The position numbers and the translations under genes were made by a program. Shown here in pieces: positions 7,045 through 13,077 of a stretch of DNA of 13,077 nucleotides; the first letter of the stretch is position 1; every line of letters begins with the position of its first letter. A model generated the notes under the pieces. The model was not told the origin of the DNA. It worked only from the letters and a program-made list of their open reading frames with translations, and searched no databases. The stretch covers positions 1-13,077 of the forward strand of contig ONOZ01000131.1 in NCBI GenBank assembly GCA_900319595.1, in the 5' to 3' direction. The stretch is from an uncultured Bacteroidales bacterium. GTDB taxonomy: Bacteria; Bacteroidota; Bacteroidia; Bacteroidales; P3.

Positions 7045-7896
7045 TTATCTATGCAACCACAAAGTCCCATTTTTTGTCTTTGGTTCGCCCCGAGAGTTGT
7101 CATATTTTATTAAATAGACGTATGTGCCTTTTTCTGCAATTTTGCCTTTAATTCTACCGTCCCAACCAATTGTTATATCTTTTGATGAAAACACTTTTGC
7201 ACCACTGCGAGAAAATATTTGTAATTCATAGTTTAGCACTTCTTTATAAGCAGGTTTGAAAATTCTAAGACTTTCCTCATTACTCAACGGCTCAAAGGCA
7301 TTAGGTACAAATAATTCTTCGTCCATATCCTCTATTTTCTCCGTTTTTTTATTATAATCAATTTCCGTATTTTCAATACTTTGTTCAATTGTTTTTGTTT
7401 GATTATCATTAGTTTGCAAAGTATTCTCAGCAATAACTACATTTTCTATATTACTTTCTTTTATTGTTTTCGTATCATCATTTATAGTAGTATTGTAATC
7501 AATGTTTATAACCTCTTGTTGCACAGATAATTCTTTATCAATAATTTTATTTTCAATTTCCTTTGATGGTTGCAAAGAAACATCACTTATTGAACTTGCA
7601 GTAATTTTATAATTAAAATTATCATCTATTTTATTTTCAATATTTTGAGTGATAATTTTATTATTCTTCGGTATTATTTTTGTAATCACTCTGTTGCTTT
7701 TGTTAGGAACTAATACTACTGCTACAATAGCCAACAATAAGACAATGCTACCTATGATAGTCAAGGGTTTTATATAAGAAAATTTTTTCTTTACTATTTT
7801 CTTTTCAATATTGTCCCATAATCTACTATCAGGTTGTTCTTTGTAGTCTTGCAATCTGTGTTTTAGTTGCTCAAAAATTCTATCTTCATTATTCAT
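7045..7896 (-). CDS. Putative anti-sigma factor: single-span membrane protein with C-terminal CHU_C-like domain
   Basis: This 283-residue protein follows the ECF sigma gene by 15 bases. Residues 1-43 form a charged cytoplasmic head (IFEQLKHRLQDY, then RLWDNIEKKI), resembling the heads of many Bacteroidota membrane proteins encoded after ECF sigma genes. It lacks the zinc-binding HxxxCxxC motif. A span at about 44-63 and an N/I/K/T-rich low-complexity linker (about 66-190) follow. Residues about 195-283 match the CHU_C or type B type IX sorting domain: LFVPNAFEP, RIFKPAYKEV, ELQIFSRSGAKVF, GWDGRIKG, KGTYVYLIKY and a terminal GTLWLHR. The usual NDGIND motif is degenerate (SNEES), and the usual W of IFNRWG is S. 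With an uncleaved anchor and no signal peptidase site, the domain should face the periplasm rather than be secreted. The anti-sigma role is inferred from position and topology; a tethered sorting-domain protein is the alternative. Confidence 0.75.
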   Translation of the reverse strand: MNNEDRIFEQLKHRLQDYKEQPDSRLWDNIEKKIVKKKFSYIKPLTIIGSIVLLLAIVAVVLVPNKSNRVITKIIPKNNKIITQNIENKIDDNFNYKITASSISDVSLQPSKEIENKIIDKELSVQQEVINIDYNTTINDDTKTIKESNIENVVIAENTLQTNDNQTKTIEQSIENTEIDYNKKTEKIEDMDEELFVPNAFEPLSNEESLRIFKPAYKEVLNYELQIFSRSGAKVFSSKDITIGWDGRIKGKIAEKGTYVYLIKYDNSRGEPKTKNGTLWLHR

Positions 7897-7911
7897 ATCA
7901 AAAATCCTTTC

Positions 7912-8445
7912 TTATTTATTATAATTCATAAAACTATCTACCAATTTCTTTTTAGCACGAGAACACATTGAACGCACGGTTGGCACTTCTAAATCTACCA
8001 TTTGTGCAGTTTCTTCCCACGACAAGCCCTCTATTTCGCTCATAACCAATACCATTCTCTCTTTATCACCTAACCTTTGCAAGCACTCTAATAATTGTTG
8101 ATTAGAAAACTCTTCAAAAACCAAACTTTCTACACTTTGCGTTGAATCATCAGCTATCTCTACCCGTTGATATTTGTCTTTTCTATCTCTATAATAATTC
8201 CACGCCACACGCATAAAGAACTTTCTTAACCAACCCTCAAAACTTCCTAAAAATGAGTACTTTTCCAAAGAATAATACAACTTAATAAATGCTTCTTGAA
8301 ATATATCCTCGGCATCTTCTTGGCATTTAGCATTTTTTCTACACACTCCAAACAACACAGAAGAATATCTATCGTACAGCATTCTCTGATACTTGGCTTC
8401 TTTTCTTATACAACCCTCTATTATTTCCTTGTCGCTAATGTCCAT
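7912..8445 (-). CDS. ECF-type RNA polymerase sigma factor (sigma-70 family)
   Basis: This 177-residue protein has the two-domain ECF layout. Region 2 spans about 20-90, with EDAEDIFQEAFIKLYYSL and GSFEGWLRKFFMRVAWNYYRDRK. Region 4 spans about 118-170, with LQRLGDKERMVLVMSEIEGLSWEETAQMVDL and a helix-turn-helix ending VPTVRSMCSRAKKKL. It would direct RNA polymerase to a dedicated set of promoters. The frame extends to a TTG at 8451, but the ATG at 8445 (MDISDKEIIEG) is preferred. The start lies 53 bases past the coaD stop. A poor -7-like TACTTCTG (8489-8482) is the only promoter candidate in that gap, so read-through from coaD is plausible. The gene 15 bases downstream is its probable membrane-bound regulator. 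The regulon is unknown. Confidence 0.92.
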   Translation of the reverse strand: MDISDKEIIEGCIRKEAKYQRMLYDRYSSVLFGVCRKNAKCQEDAEDIFQEAFIKLYYSLEKYSFLGSFEGWLRKFFMRVAWNYYRDRKDKYQRVEIADDSTQSVESLVFEEFSNQQLLECLQRLGDKERMVLVMSEIEGLSWEETAQMVDLEVPTVRSMCSRAKKKLVDSFMNYNK

Positions 8446-8498
8446 ACCCAAGCAATAGACACATTTTTTGATTATTTTTTGCAGAAGTAAAGGAAAAA

Positions 8499-8966
8499 TT
8501 ACTGAATATTAGATAAATCCAAATTCTTTGGAAGAAAATCTTTGACATCTTTACCAAACAATATCATTTCCCTAATAAACGATGAACTAATTGCAGTTTC
8601 TTGTTTATCGGCAAGTAGGAAAACCGTCTGAATTTTACTATCTAAAACGGTATTGATATCTGCTATATTTTTTTCGTATTGAAAATCCAAAGTATTACGT
8701 ATTCCCCTAATAATAAAATCTATATTGTTTTTCTTGCAATAGTCTGTTGTCAAACAATTATATGAATCCACCTCAATTGTTTGGTAATCTTTGAAAGTCT
8801 CTTCCAACCATTTTAAGCGTTGTTGCAAAGAAAACATAGTTTTTTTTGAGGTATTCTCCCCTATTGCCACAACAATTTTATCAAACATAGGTAAGGCCTT
8901 GTTTATTATTGATACATGACCTTTAGTTATAGGGTCAAACGAGCCGGGAAATAATGCTACTGCCAT
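8499..8966 (-). CDS. coaD: Phosphopantetheine adenylyltransferase
   Basis: CoaD joins 4'-phosphopantetheine and ATP to give dephospho-CoA, the penultimate step of coenzyme A synthesis. Its 155 residues are the usual length. The nucleotidyltransferase signature FPGSFDPITKGH (6-17) includes the adenylate-binding TxGH. RGIRNTLDFQYE (87-98) and ISSSFIRE (126-133) are the other two conserved blocks. The ATG at 8966 lies one base past the outer-membrane barrel stop, so these genes are almost certainly cotranscribed and perhaps translationally coupled. Downstream is the ECF sigma gene. Confidence 0.97.
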   Translation of the reverse strand: MAVALFPGSFDPITKGHVSIINKALPMFDKIVVAIGENTSKKTMFSLQQRLKWLEETFKDYQTIEVDSYNCLTTDYCKKNNIDFIIRGIRNTLDFQYEKNIADINTVLDSKIQTVFLLADKQETAISSSFIREMILFGKDVKDFLPKNLDLSNIQ

Positions 8967-8967
8967 A

Positions 8968-9705
8968 CTAATACGCTGTTTTTCTTTTATTAGGCTTTGT
9001 TTTGTAATTTTCTACCTCTTCGTTAATTACATATATGATTTTAAAAGAAAGATATTGCGATTTGAAATCTCTTTTCCATGTGCGATACAGATCATCATCT
9101 GAGTTATATGAATTAAAAAACTCAACATCCTTTTTTATAGGCAACAAAGAATATTGCCAACGAACATCAAATTTGAAATTTCTCCAAATATTAAAACGAA
9201 AATCGGCAACAAAACTTAAATCATTTTTTTTGAAATTATGATTTGTAATATTCACAGGTCTATCCATACCGTTAATCATAGTATCTGCCAATTTCCAACG
9301 CTCTTTTGTATCAATCATTCTACCGTATTGCAACCCAACTCCCAAAGTTGCCCCCGCACGCTTATCAACATAGTGAATCATAAACGGAATATCTATATAC
9401 GTCAAATCGCATCTGTATTCAAATGGGTCTAATATATAGACATTTTTTGCACCTCGCTGAGTAAAAAGTATTTCTGTGGATAATTGAAAACCCTCTTCTG
9501 TTTTGTCGGGAATAATTGGCATCATAACTCCAAAACCTCCCGTAAATCCTGTATGTTTGAAACCATATAATTCATCTCCATCTATTTGCGAAATAACAAA
9601 ACCAGCTGACACATTGGCTTTAAATAATTGTGCATTAGCGTTTTGTGTAATTATCAAAACTATAGACGAAATTATAATTGCAATACTTCTTTTTATTTTT
9701 TTCAT
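8968..9705 (-). CDS. Outer-membrane beta-barrel protein (PorT-family domain, PF13568-like)
   Basis: This 245-residue exported protein has a clear Sec signal: MKKIKRS, a hydrophobic core and an ANA|Q cleavage after about residue 25. The mature part alternates aromatic and polar residues as expected for an outer-membrane barrel, for example ANVSAGFVISQIDGDELYGF, GFQLSTEILFTQRGA, CDLTYIDIPFMIHYVDK, ATLGVGLQYGRMID, FRFNIWRNFKFDVRWQYSLLP and QYLSFKIIYVI. It belongs to the broad domain family named after PorT, but nothing here shows it is the type IX secretion component PorT itself. The frame extends to a GTG at 9723; the ATG at 9705 starts the signal peptide and is preferred. It sits 45 bases after trmH and one base before coaD. 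No promoter was seen in the gap, so an operon starting at trmH is likely. Its ligand or partner is unknown. Confidence 0.87.
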   Translation of the reverse strand: MKKIKRSIAIIISSIVLIITQNANAQLFKANVSAGFVISQIDGDELYGFKHTGFTGGFGVMMPIIPDKTEEGFQLSTEILFTQRGAKNVYILDPFEYRCDLTYIDIPFMIHYVDKRAGATLGVGLQYGRMIDTKERWKLADTMINGMDRPVNITNHNFKKNDLSFVADFRFNIWRNFKFDVRWQYSLLPIKKDVEFFNSYNSDDDLYRTWKRDFKSQYLSFKIIYVINEEVENYKTKPNKRKTAY

Positions 9706-9750
9706 ATCATATTCCTTTTGCACAATAAATAAAACGAAAAAATAATTACT

Positions 9751-10455
9751 TTATTTTGTATTCAATACTCGTGATAGCAATTCTTTTTCTATCTTATCTT
9801 TAGAAGTAATACTTTGCGATGCCCAAGCAATAAGTGTATCTAATCGTTTTTCTTCACTCAAATGCCAATCAATCTTGCTATTACGCAATTTGTCGGTAAG
9901 ATAATGTAAAGTGATTGCGGCAGATACTGAAATATTAAAACTTTCAGTAAAACCATACATCGGTATTTTCATAAAACAATCGGCATTTTGTATTGCCTGC
10001 TGCGAAATACCTTCAACCTCACTTCCAAAAACTATTGCTGTCTTTTGAGTTATATCCACTTGTTGCAAATCTATATCATTGTCGTGTGGCATTGTGGCAA
10101 TAATCTTGTAGCCCTCCGCTCTTAAATCATCAAAGCATAATTTAGTATTATTGTCCCCCGAGTTATATTTTCTTATATTCAACCACTTATTTGCTCCTAA
10201 TGAAATATCATCTGTAACCGAAAATTTATTATTGTTTTCCACTACCCTAACTTCTTGCAAACCCAGACAATCACAGGTTCTTAGTACTGCAGATGCGTTT
10301 TGTGCTTTGTGAATATTCTCTATTACGGGTACAAACCAATCAGTACGCAAATCTATAACCTTTTCTATTGTCTGTCTTCGCTCTTGGGTTATGATATTAC
10401 ATAAAAGTGAATAATATTTTTGCTTATTTGAAATATCTAAATCTCTATATGTCAT
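9751..10455 (-). CDS. trmH: TrmH-family RNA 2'-O-methyltransferase (probable tRNA Gm18 methyltransferase)
   Basis: This 234-residue SPOUT-class enzyme uses S-adenosylmethionine to methylate a ribose 2'-OH. The best guess for the target is G18 of tRNAs. Motif 1 is ENIHKAQNASAVLRTCDCLG (46-65), with the catalytic-type arginine at 59. Motif 2 is IVFGSEVEGIS (141-151), and motif 3 is IPMYGFTESFNISVSAA (164-180), which forms the knotted cofactor site. The N- and C-terminal extensions fit TrmH rather than the larger RlmB. The frame reaches a TTG at 10467, but that lies almost at the predicted transcription start, so the ATG at 10455 is chosen. It appears to head the unit trmH, barrel protein, coaD, sigma, anti-sigma. 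Substrate specificity is inferred from family resemblance only. Confidence 0.92.
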   Translation of the reverse strand: MTYRDLDISNKQKYYSLLCNIITQERRQTIEKVIDLRTDWFVPVIENIHKAQNASAVLRTCDCLGLQEVRVVENNNKFSVTDDISLGANKWLNIRKYNSGDNNTKLCFDDLRAEGYKIIATMPHDNDIDLQQVDITQKTAIVFGSEVEGISQQAIQNADCFMKIPMYGFTESFNISVSAAITLHYLTDKLRNSKIDWHLSEEKRLDTLIAWASQSITSKDKIEKELLSRVLNTK

Positions 10456-10475
10456 CGTCCCTTTCAATTAGATTG

Positions 10476-10483
10476 CAAAGATA
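10476..10483 (-). promoter_or_regulatory. trmH promoter, -7 element
   Basis: TATCTTTG followed by CA on the minus strand lies 20 bases before the trmH ATG at 10455, so the leader would be short. No TTG is present at the -33 spacing. It probably serves the whole downstream run to the anti-sigma gene. Confidence 0.55.
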
Positions 10484-10516
10484 CGAAAATTTAATAGAAT
10501 ATTATAGATTTTTGTT

Positions 10517-11506
10517 TTACAATCTTGCAATTAACTCGTTCTCGTCAATTGTTTCACTACATTTAAAGTGTTTTAGAGGACATTCTTTTTTGCCATGAAG
10601 GTTACATGGTCGGCATTGCAAGTTTTCTTTTGTTTCTATAACGACACTATTATCTGAAAGAGGGTAAAATCCAAAGGTTTTAACCGTTGAACAAAACACC
10701 GCGGTTACAGGACTATTCATAGCACTACATAAATGTAACGGAGAAGAATCGCAAGTAAAATTCATACGAGCGTTTTGCATCAAAGCAGCCGACTGTAATA
10801 AGGACAATTCTCCCGCAAGATTGATTATATTGTTATTATTGAGTTTTTTACGAATTTCTTCACATAAATTCCAATCACCTTTGGAGCCAAGCAAATATAA
10901 ATATCTGTCCTCTTTCAAATGCTTAAATACATTAGCCCATTTATTTATGGATAAGCGTTTGGTAATCCATAAAGACGACGGCGAAAGTGTGTAATATACG
11001 CCTTTGTTATATATATTGACTTTTTCATAATCTGTTTTGGAAGGATAAAGTTTTGGCAATACTCTTTCTTTTTCGCATAAATCTTCAATCAAAAGCAAAT
11101 TTCTATCAATTTCGTGCATCCCATCTTTAATTATATGAGACTTTTTGATTTTGAAACATATAGATAACGGATTTTTATTAAAACCTGCCGTAATCTTCGC
11201 TCCTGCCAATACGGTTATGAGCCCAGAAGACAAAAATCTTTGCAAATTAAAGATATATGTATAACGTTCTTGCCTTACTTGCTTTATAATATTGAATAAA
11301 TTCTTATACTTACCATTTTTTTTATTCCAAACTATAACTTTACGAATAAAAGGGTGGTCTGTAAATAAAGATTGATTTGGATTTTTTACTAATATATCAA
11401 TGCTATAATTAGCAAAATCCTTGTGTAGTTTTTCTATAAGCGATGTTGCAAGTATTACATCTCCTATAGAAGCAGTCTGCAAAACAAGTATTTTCTTTAT
11501 TTCCAT
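10517..11506 (-). CDS. Glycosyltransferase family 9 (heptosyltransferase-like)
   Basis: This 329-residue GT-B enzyme is of the ADP-heptose:LPS heptosyltransferase family (GT9), acting at the cytoplasmic face on lipopolysaccharide core or a related glycan. The N-terminal Rossmann domain starts KILVLQTASIGDVILATSL (5-23), where GD follows the usual pattern. The C-terminal domain has SPSSLWITKRLSINKW (175-190), LGSKGD (206-211), NLAGELSLLQSAALMQNA (229-246) and CDSSPLHLCSAMNSPVTAVF (252-271). Its tail carries the cysteine-rich LQCRPCNLHGKKECPLKHFKC (296-316), commonly seen in this family. The exact donor sugar cannot be read from sequence. It follows ilvE after 103 bases that include an inverted repeat, and ends 61 bases before trmH. 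Confidence 0.9.
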   Translation of the reverse strand: MEIKKILVLQTASIGDVILATSLIEKLHKDFANYSIDILVKNPNQSLFTDHPFIRKVIVWNKKNGKYKNLFNIIKQVRQERYTYIFNLQRFLSSGLITVLAGAKITAGFNKNPLSICFKIKKSHIIKDGMHEIDRNLLLIEDLCEKERVLPKLYPSKTDYEKVNIYNKGVYYTLSPSSLWITKRLSINKWANVFKHLKEDRYLYLLGSKGDWNLCEEIRKKLNNNNIINLAGELSLLQSAALMQNARMNFTCDSSPLHLCSAMNSPVTAVFCSTVKTFGFYPLSDNSVVIETKENLQCRPCNLHGKKECPLKHFKCSETIDENELIARL

Positions 11507-11518
11507 TTACAATAAACA

Positions 11519-11559
11519 GCAGAGAATTTACCTAAAAAATGTTTTAAGCAAATCTCTGC
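11519..11559. other. Inverted repeat between ilvE and the GT9 gene
   Basis: GCAGAGA (11519-11525) and TCTCTGC (11553-11559) are perfectly complementary. With one bulged A the stem extends by TTT (11527-11529) pairing with AAA (11550-11552), leaving a loop of about 20 bases. No T-tract follows on the minus strand, so a standard terminator is unlikely. The structure would sit in the GT9 leader about 13 bases before its ATG, where it could affect translation, processing or partial termination after ilvE. Confidence 0.55.
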
Positions 11560-11609
11560 CAATAGTAATAATTATTAAAACATTTAATTTAGCTTAACGC
11601 TCAAACTCA

Positions 11610-12623
11610 CTATTCAACAAAAATATTCCAGCCGTGTTTATCCTCTATAGAACCGTCCTGAATACCTTTCAACGTTTCGTACAATTTAGTTGAAATAGGA
11701 CCGGGTTCTGCACCCCATTTATATGTTTTACCTGTCTCTCTATCCACTATTTCATTGATAGGAGAAACTACAGCAGCCGTTCCACAAGCAGCAACTTCAG
11801 AAAATTCTGCCAATTCTTCTACTGCAATAGGACGTCTTTCTACTTTCATACCCAAATCTTCGGCAATCTGACACAAAGACATATTAGTAATTGAAGGAAG
11901 TATGGAGGTAGATTTTGGAGTAACGTAAGTATTATCTTTGATACCAAAGAAGTTTGCTGCACCAGCCTCATCAATAAACTCGTGTGTAGCAGCATTCAAA
12001 TAAATACAATTAGAATAACCTTCTTTTACTGCTCTTTCACCTGAAACCAAAGAAGCCGCATAGTTACCACCAACTTTGTATTTGCCTGTTCCAAATGGAG
12101 CTGCACGGTCATAGTCTTTTGCAATTTGGAAACGAACAGGTTTGAAACCAGATTTGAAGTAAGGTCCAACAGGACAAGCAAAAACCATAAATAAATACTC
12201 TTTAGCAGGATGCACACCCACTTGAGCACCTGTTCCTACCAATATAGGACGCAAATATAAAGAAGCACCTGAACCATATGGTGGAATAAAACGCTCATTT
12301 AACTTAACAACTTTTTTACAAGCCTCAACAAATAACTCCTCAGGTGGTTCTGCCATCATAACTCCCTGTGCTGACGAAATCATACGGCGAGCATTTTCGT
12401 AAGGACGAAACATTCTTATTTTGCCATCAACACCACGGAACGCTTTCATTCCTTCAAATGCAGCCTGTCCATAATGTAAAACAGTAGCAGCCATGTGCAT
12501 TGTAATTTCCTCAGAAGAAGATACTTCTAATTCTCCCCATTTGCCATCTCTATAATAGCAACGTACGTTGTAATCTGTTTTGTAGTAGCCAAAACCTAAA
12601 CTACCCCAATCTATATTTTCCAT
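11610..12623 (-). CDS. ilvE: Branched-chain amino acid aminotransferase
   Basis: This PLP fold-type IV enzyme exchanges amino groups between glutamate and the 2-oxo acids of leucine, isoleucine and valine. The 337 residues match the longer, BCAT2-like branch rather than the roughly 300-residue E. coli type. Visible features are HYGQAAFEGMKAFRG (50-64), the FRPYENARRM block (72-81), SLYLRPILVGTGAQVGVHP (121-139), the Schiff-base lysine Lys183 in KYKVGGNYAAS (181-191), FIDEAGAANFFGI (216-228) and ACGTAAVVSPI (279-289). The ATG at 12623 gives the expected N-terminus and lies about 40 bases after a predicted transcription start. The composition is unremarkable relative to its neighbours. Confidence 0.96.
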   Translation of the reverse strand: MENIDWGSLGFGYYKTDYNVRCYYRDGKWGELEVSSSEEITMHMAATVLHYGQAAFEGMKAFRGVDGKIRMFRPYENARRMISSAQGVMMAEPPEELFVEACKKVVKLNERFIPPYGSGASLYLRPILVGTGAQVGVHPAKEYLFMVFACPVGPYFKSGFKPVRFQIAKDYDRAAPFGTGKYKVGGNYAASLVSGERAVKEGYSNCIYLNAATHEFIDEAGAANFFGIKDNTYVTPKSTSILPSITNMSLCQIAEDLGMKVERRPIAVEELAEFSEVAACGTAAVVSPINEIVDRETGKTYKWGAEPGPISTKLYETLKGIQDGSIEDKHGWNIFVE

Positions 12624-12670
12624 TATTTTACTATTTTATTGTTAATTTAATATATCGTTAAAAACTTTTG

Positions 12671-12701
12671 CAAACTTACAACATTTTTATCAATCAACAA
12701 A
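12671..12701 (-). promoter_or_regulatory. ilvE promoter, full Bacteroidota consensus
   Basis: On the minus strand TTTG (12701-12698), a 19-base spacer and TAAGTTTG (12678-12671), followed by CA, match TTTG-N19..21-TAnnTTTG. Transcription would start near 12664, giving a leader of about 40 bases. The site lies in the 124-base gap after the right-edge gene. Confidence 0.65.
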
Positions 12702-12747
12702 TATAAATGCTAAATTTTCTTTTATCCCAATGTCCTATCTGCTAAAA

Positions 12748-13077
12748 TCATTTTCTTGTAGGAAAAAGTCCTCTTTGTTGCGATTCGTTTGGCGTATAGT
12801 CATCATTCTTTTCTGTTTTATTGCGAGGTAATACATTGTGTTTTAATTTCTTCCACCTACCATTTTCAAAATATAAACCAACCACTTCTCCCGATGGCAC
12901 ATAATACTGTTTCAATCCGTCCATTCCTAATGTAGCAGGCTCTAAATCATCAAAAAATATCATCTTTTCTTTTTTTGTTTCATTAGGAACTGTCTCAAAC
13001 GGTTGGGCTTTATGAAATACTGTACTCTTTGCCTTTTGATTTATCACAATATCATAAAATTGTTCGCCATACTGCAA
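12748..13077 (-). CDS. Unrecognised protein, C-terminal 109 residues
   Basis: This frame is open from the right edge to a stop at 12748, so only the C-terminus is visible. The first codon in the window is TTG and is most likely an internal leucine, not a start. The fragment is hydrophilic, without membrane segments. It contains MIFFDDLEPATLGMDGLKQY and then VPSGEVVGLYFENGRWKKL, a beta-rich pattern, and ends in a charged, disordered-looking tail (NKTEKNDDYTPNESQQRG and onward). I do not recognise a family. The gene is co-directional with ilvE but separated by 124 bases holding ilvE's own promoter. Confidence 0.6.
   Translation of the reverse strand: MQYGEQFYDIVINQKAKSTVFHKAQPFETVPNETKKEKMIFFDDLEPATLGMDGLKQYYVPSGEVVGLYFENGRWKKLKHNVLPRNKTEKNDDYTPNESQQRGLFPTRK

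Noticed and set aside
7045..7896. Treating the CHU_C protein as a normal secreted type IX substrate
   Set aside because: It has no cleavable signal peptide; the only hydrophobic segment starts after a charged 43-residue head and lacks a signal peptidase site.
8482..8489. TACTTCTG as a dedicated sigma-gene promoter
   Set aside because: It mismatches the TAnnTTTG consensus and has no -33 element, so read-through from coaD is at least as likely.
8968..9705. Calling the barrel protein the type IX secretion component PorT
   Set aside because: It shares only the broad barrel domain named after PorT; no specific PorT signature or secretion gene neighbourhood is visible.

Overview
The window is AT-rich and reads as a chromosomal segment of a Bacteroidota bacterium, most likely order Bacteroidales. 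The evidence is recurrent Bacteroidota-type promoter elements (TAnnTTTG, nearly always extended to TAnnTTTGCA), no convincing Shine-Dalgarno sequences, a single-chain type glycine dehydrogenase start, a large YfhO-family membrane protein, a PF13568-type outer-membrane barrel, and a CHU_C domain (type B sorting domain of the type IX secretion system). The order-level placement is inference.

Layout. At the left edge is the N-terminal part of glycine dehydrogenase gcvP (minus, runs off the window). A 462-base divergent region with two leftward promoters and one rightward promoter separates it from the plus-strand pair tsaD-aroK, which overlap. aroK converges on a two-gene minus-strand unit: yfhO-like membrane protein followed by a coiled-coil lipoprotein. 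A 381-base AT-rich gap holds an unusual G-run island and a short three-unit repeat. To its right lies a tightly packed minus-strand series, read right to left: branched-chain aminotransferase ilvE, a GT9 glycosyltransferase, trmH-type rRNA/tRNA 2'-O-methyltransferase, an outer-membrane beta-barrel protein, coaD, an ECF sigma factor and a membrane protein that looks like its anti-sigma factor. The last 330 bases are the C-terminus of an unrecognised protein.

How the genes work together. Most are housekeeping: one-carbon metabolism (gcvP), tRNA t6A modification (tsaD), aromatic amino acid synthesis (aroK), coenzyme A synthesis (coaD), branched-chain amino acid metabolism (ilvE), tRNA methylation (trmH) and envelope glycan assembly (GT9, possibly YfhO). 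The most interesting part is the sigma/anti-sigma-like pair at 7045-8445. The putative anti-sigma has a short cytoplasmic head, one membrane span, a low-complexity periplasmic linker and a CHU_C-type terminal domain. That layout suggests a sigma factor whose sensor copies a type IX secretion sorting domain. It sits in a run with an outer-membrane barrel gene and coaD, starting at a recognisable promoter upstream of trmH.

Several longest-possible reading frames start at TTG or GTG. For yfhO and trmH the -7 promoter element overlaps or abuts that upstream codon, so the internal ATG was chosen. No tRNA, rRNA, CRISPR array or insertion sequence was recognised.
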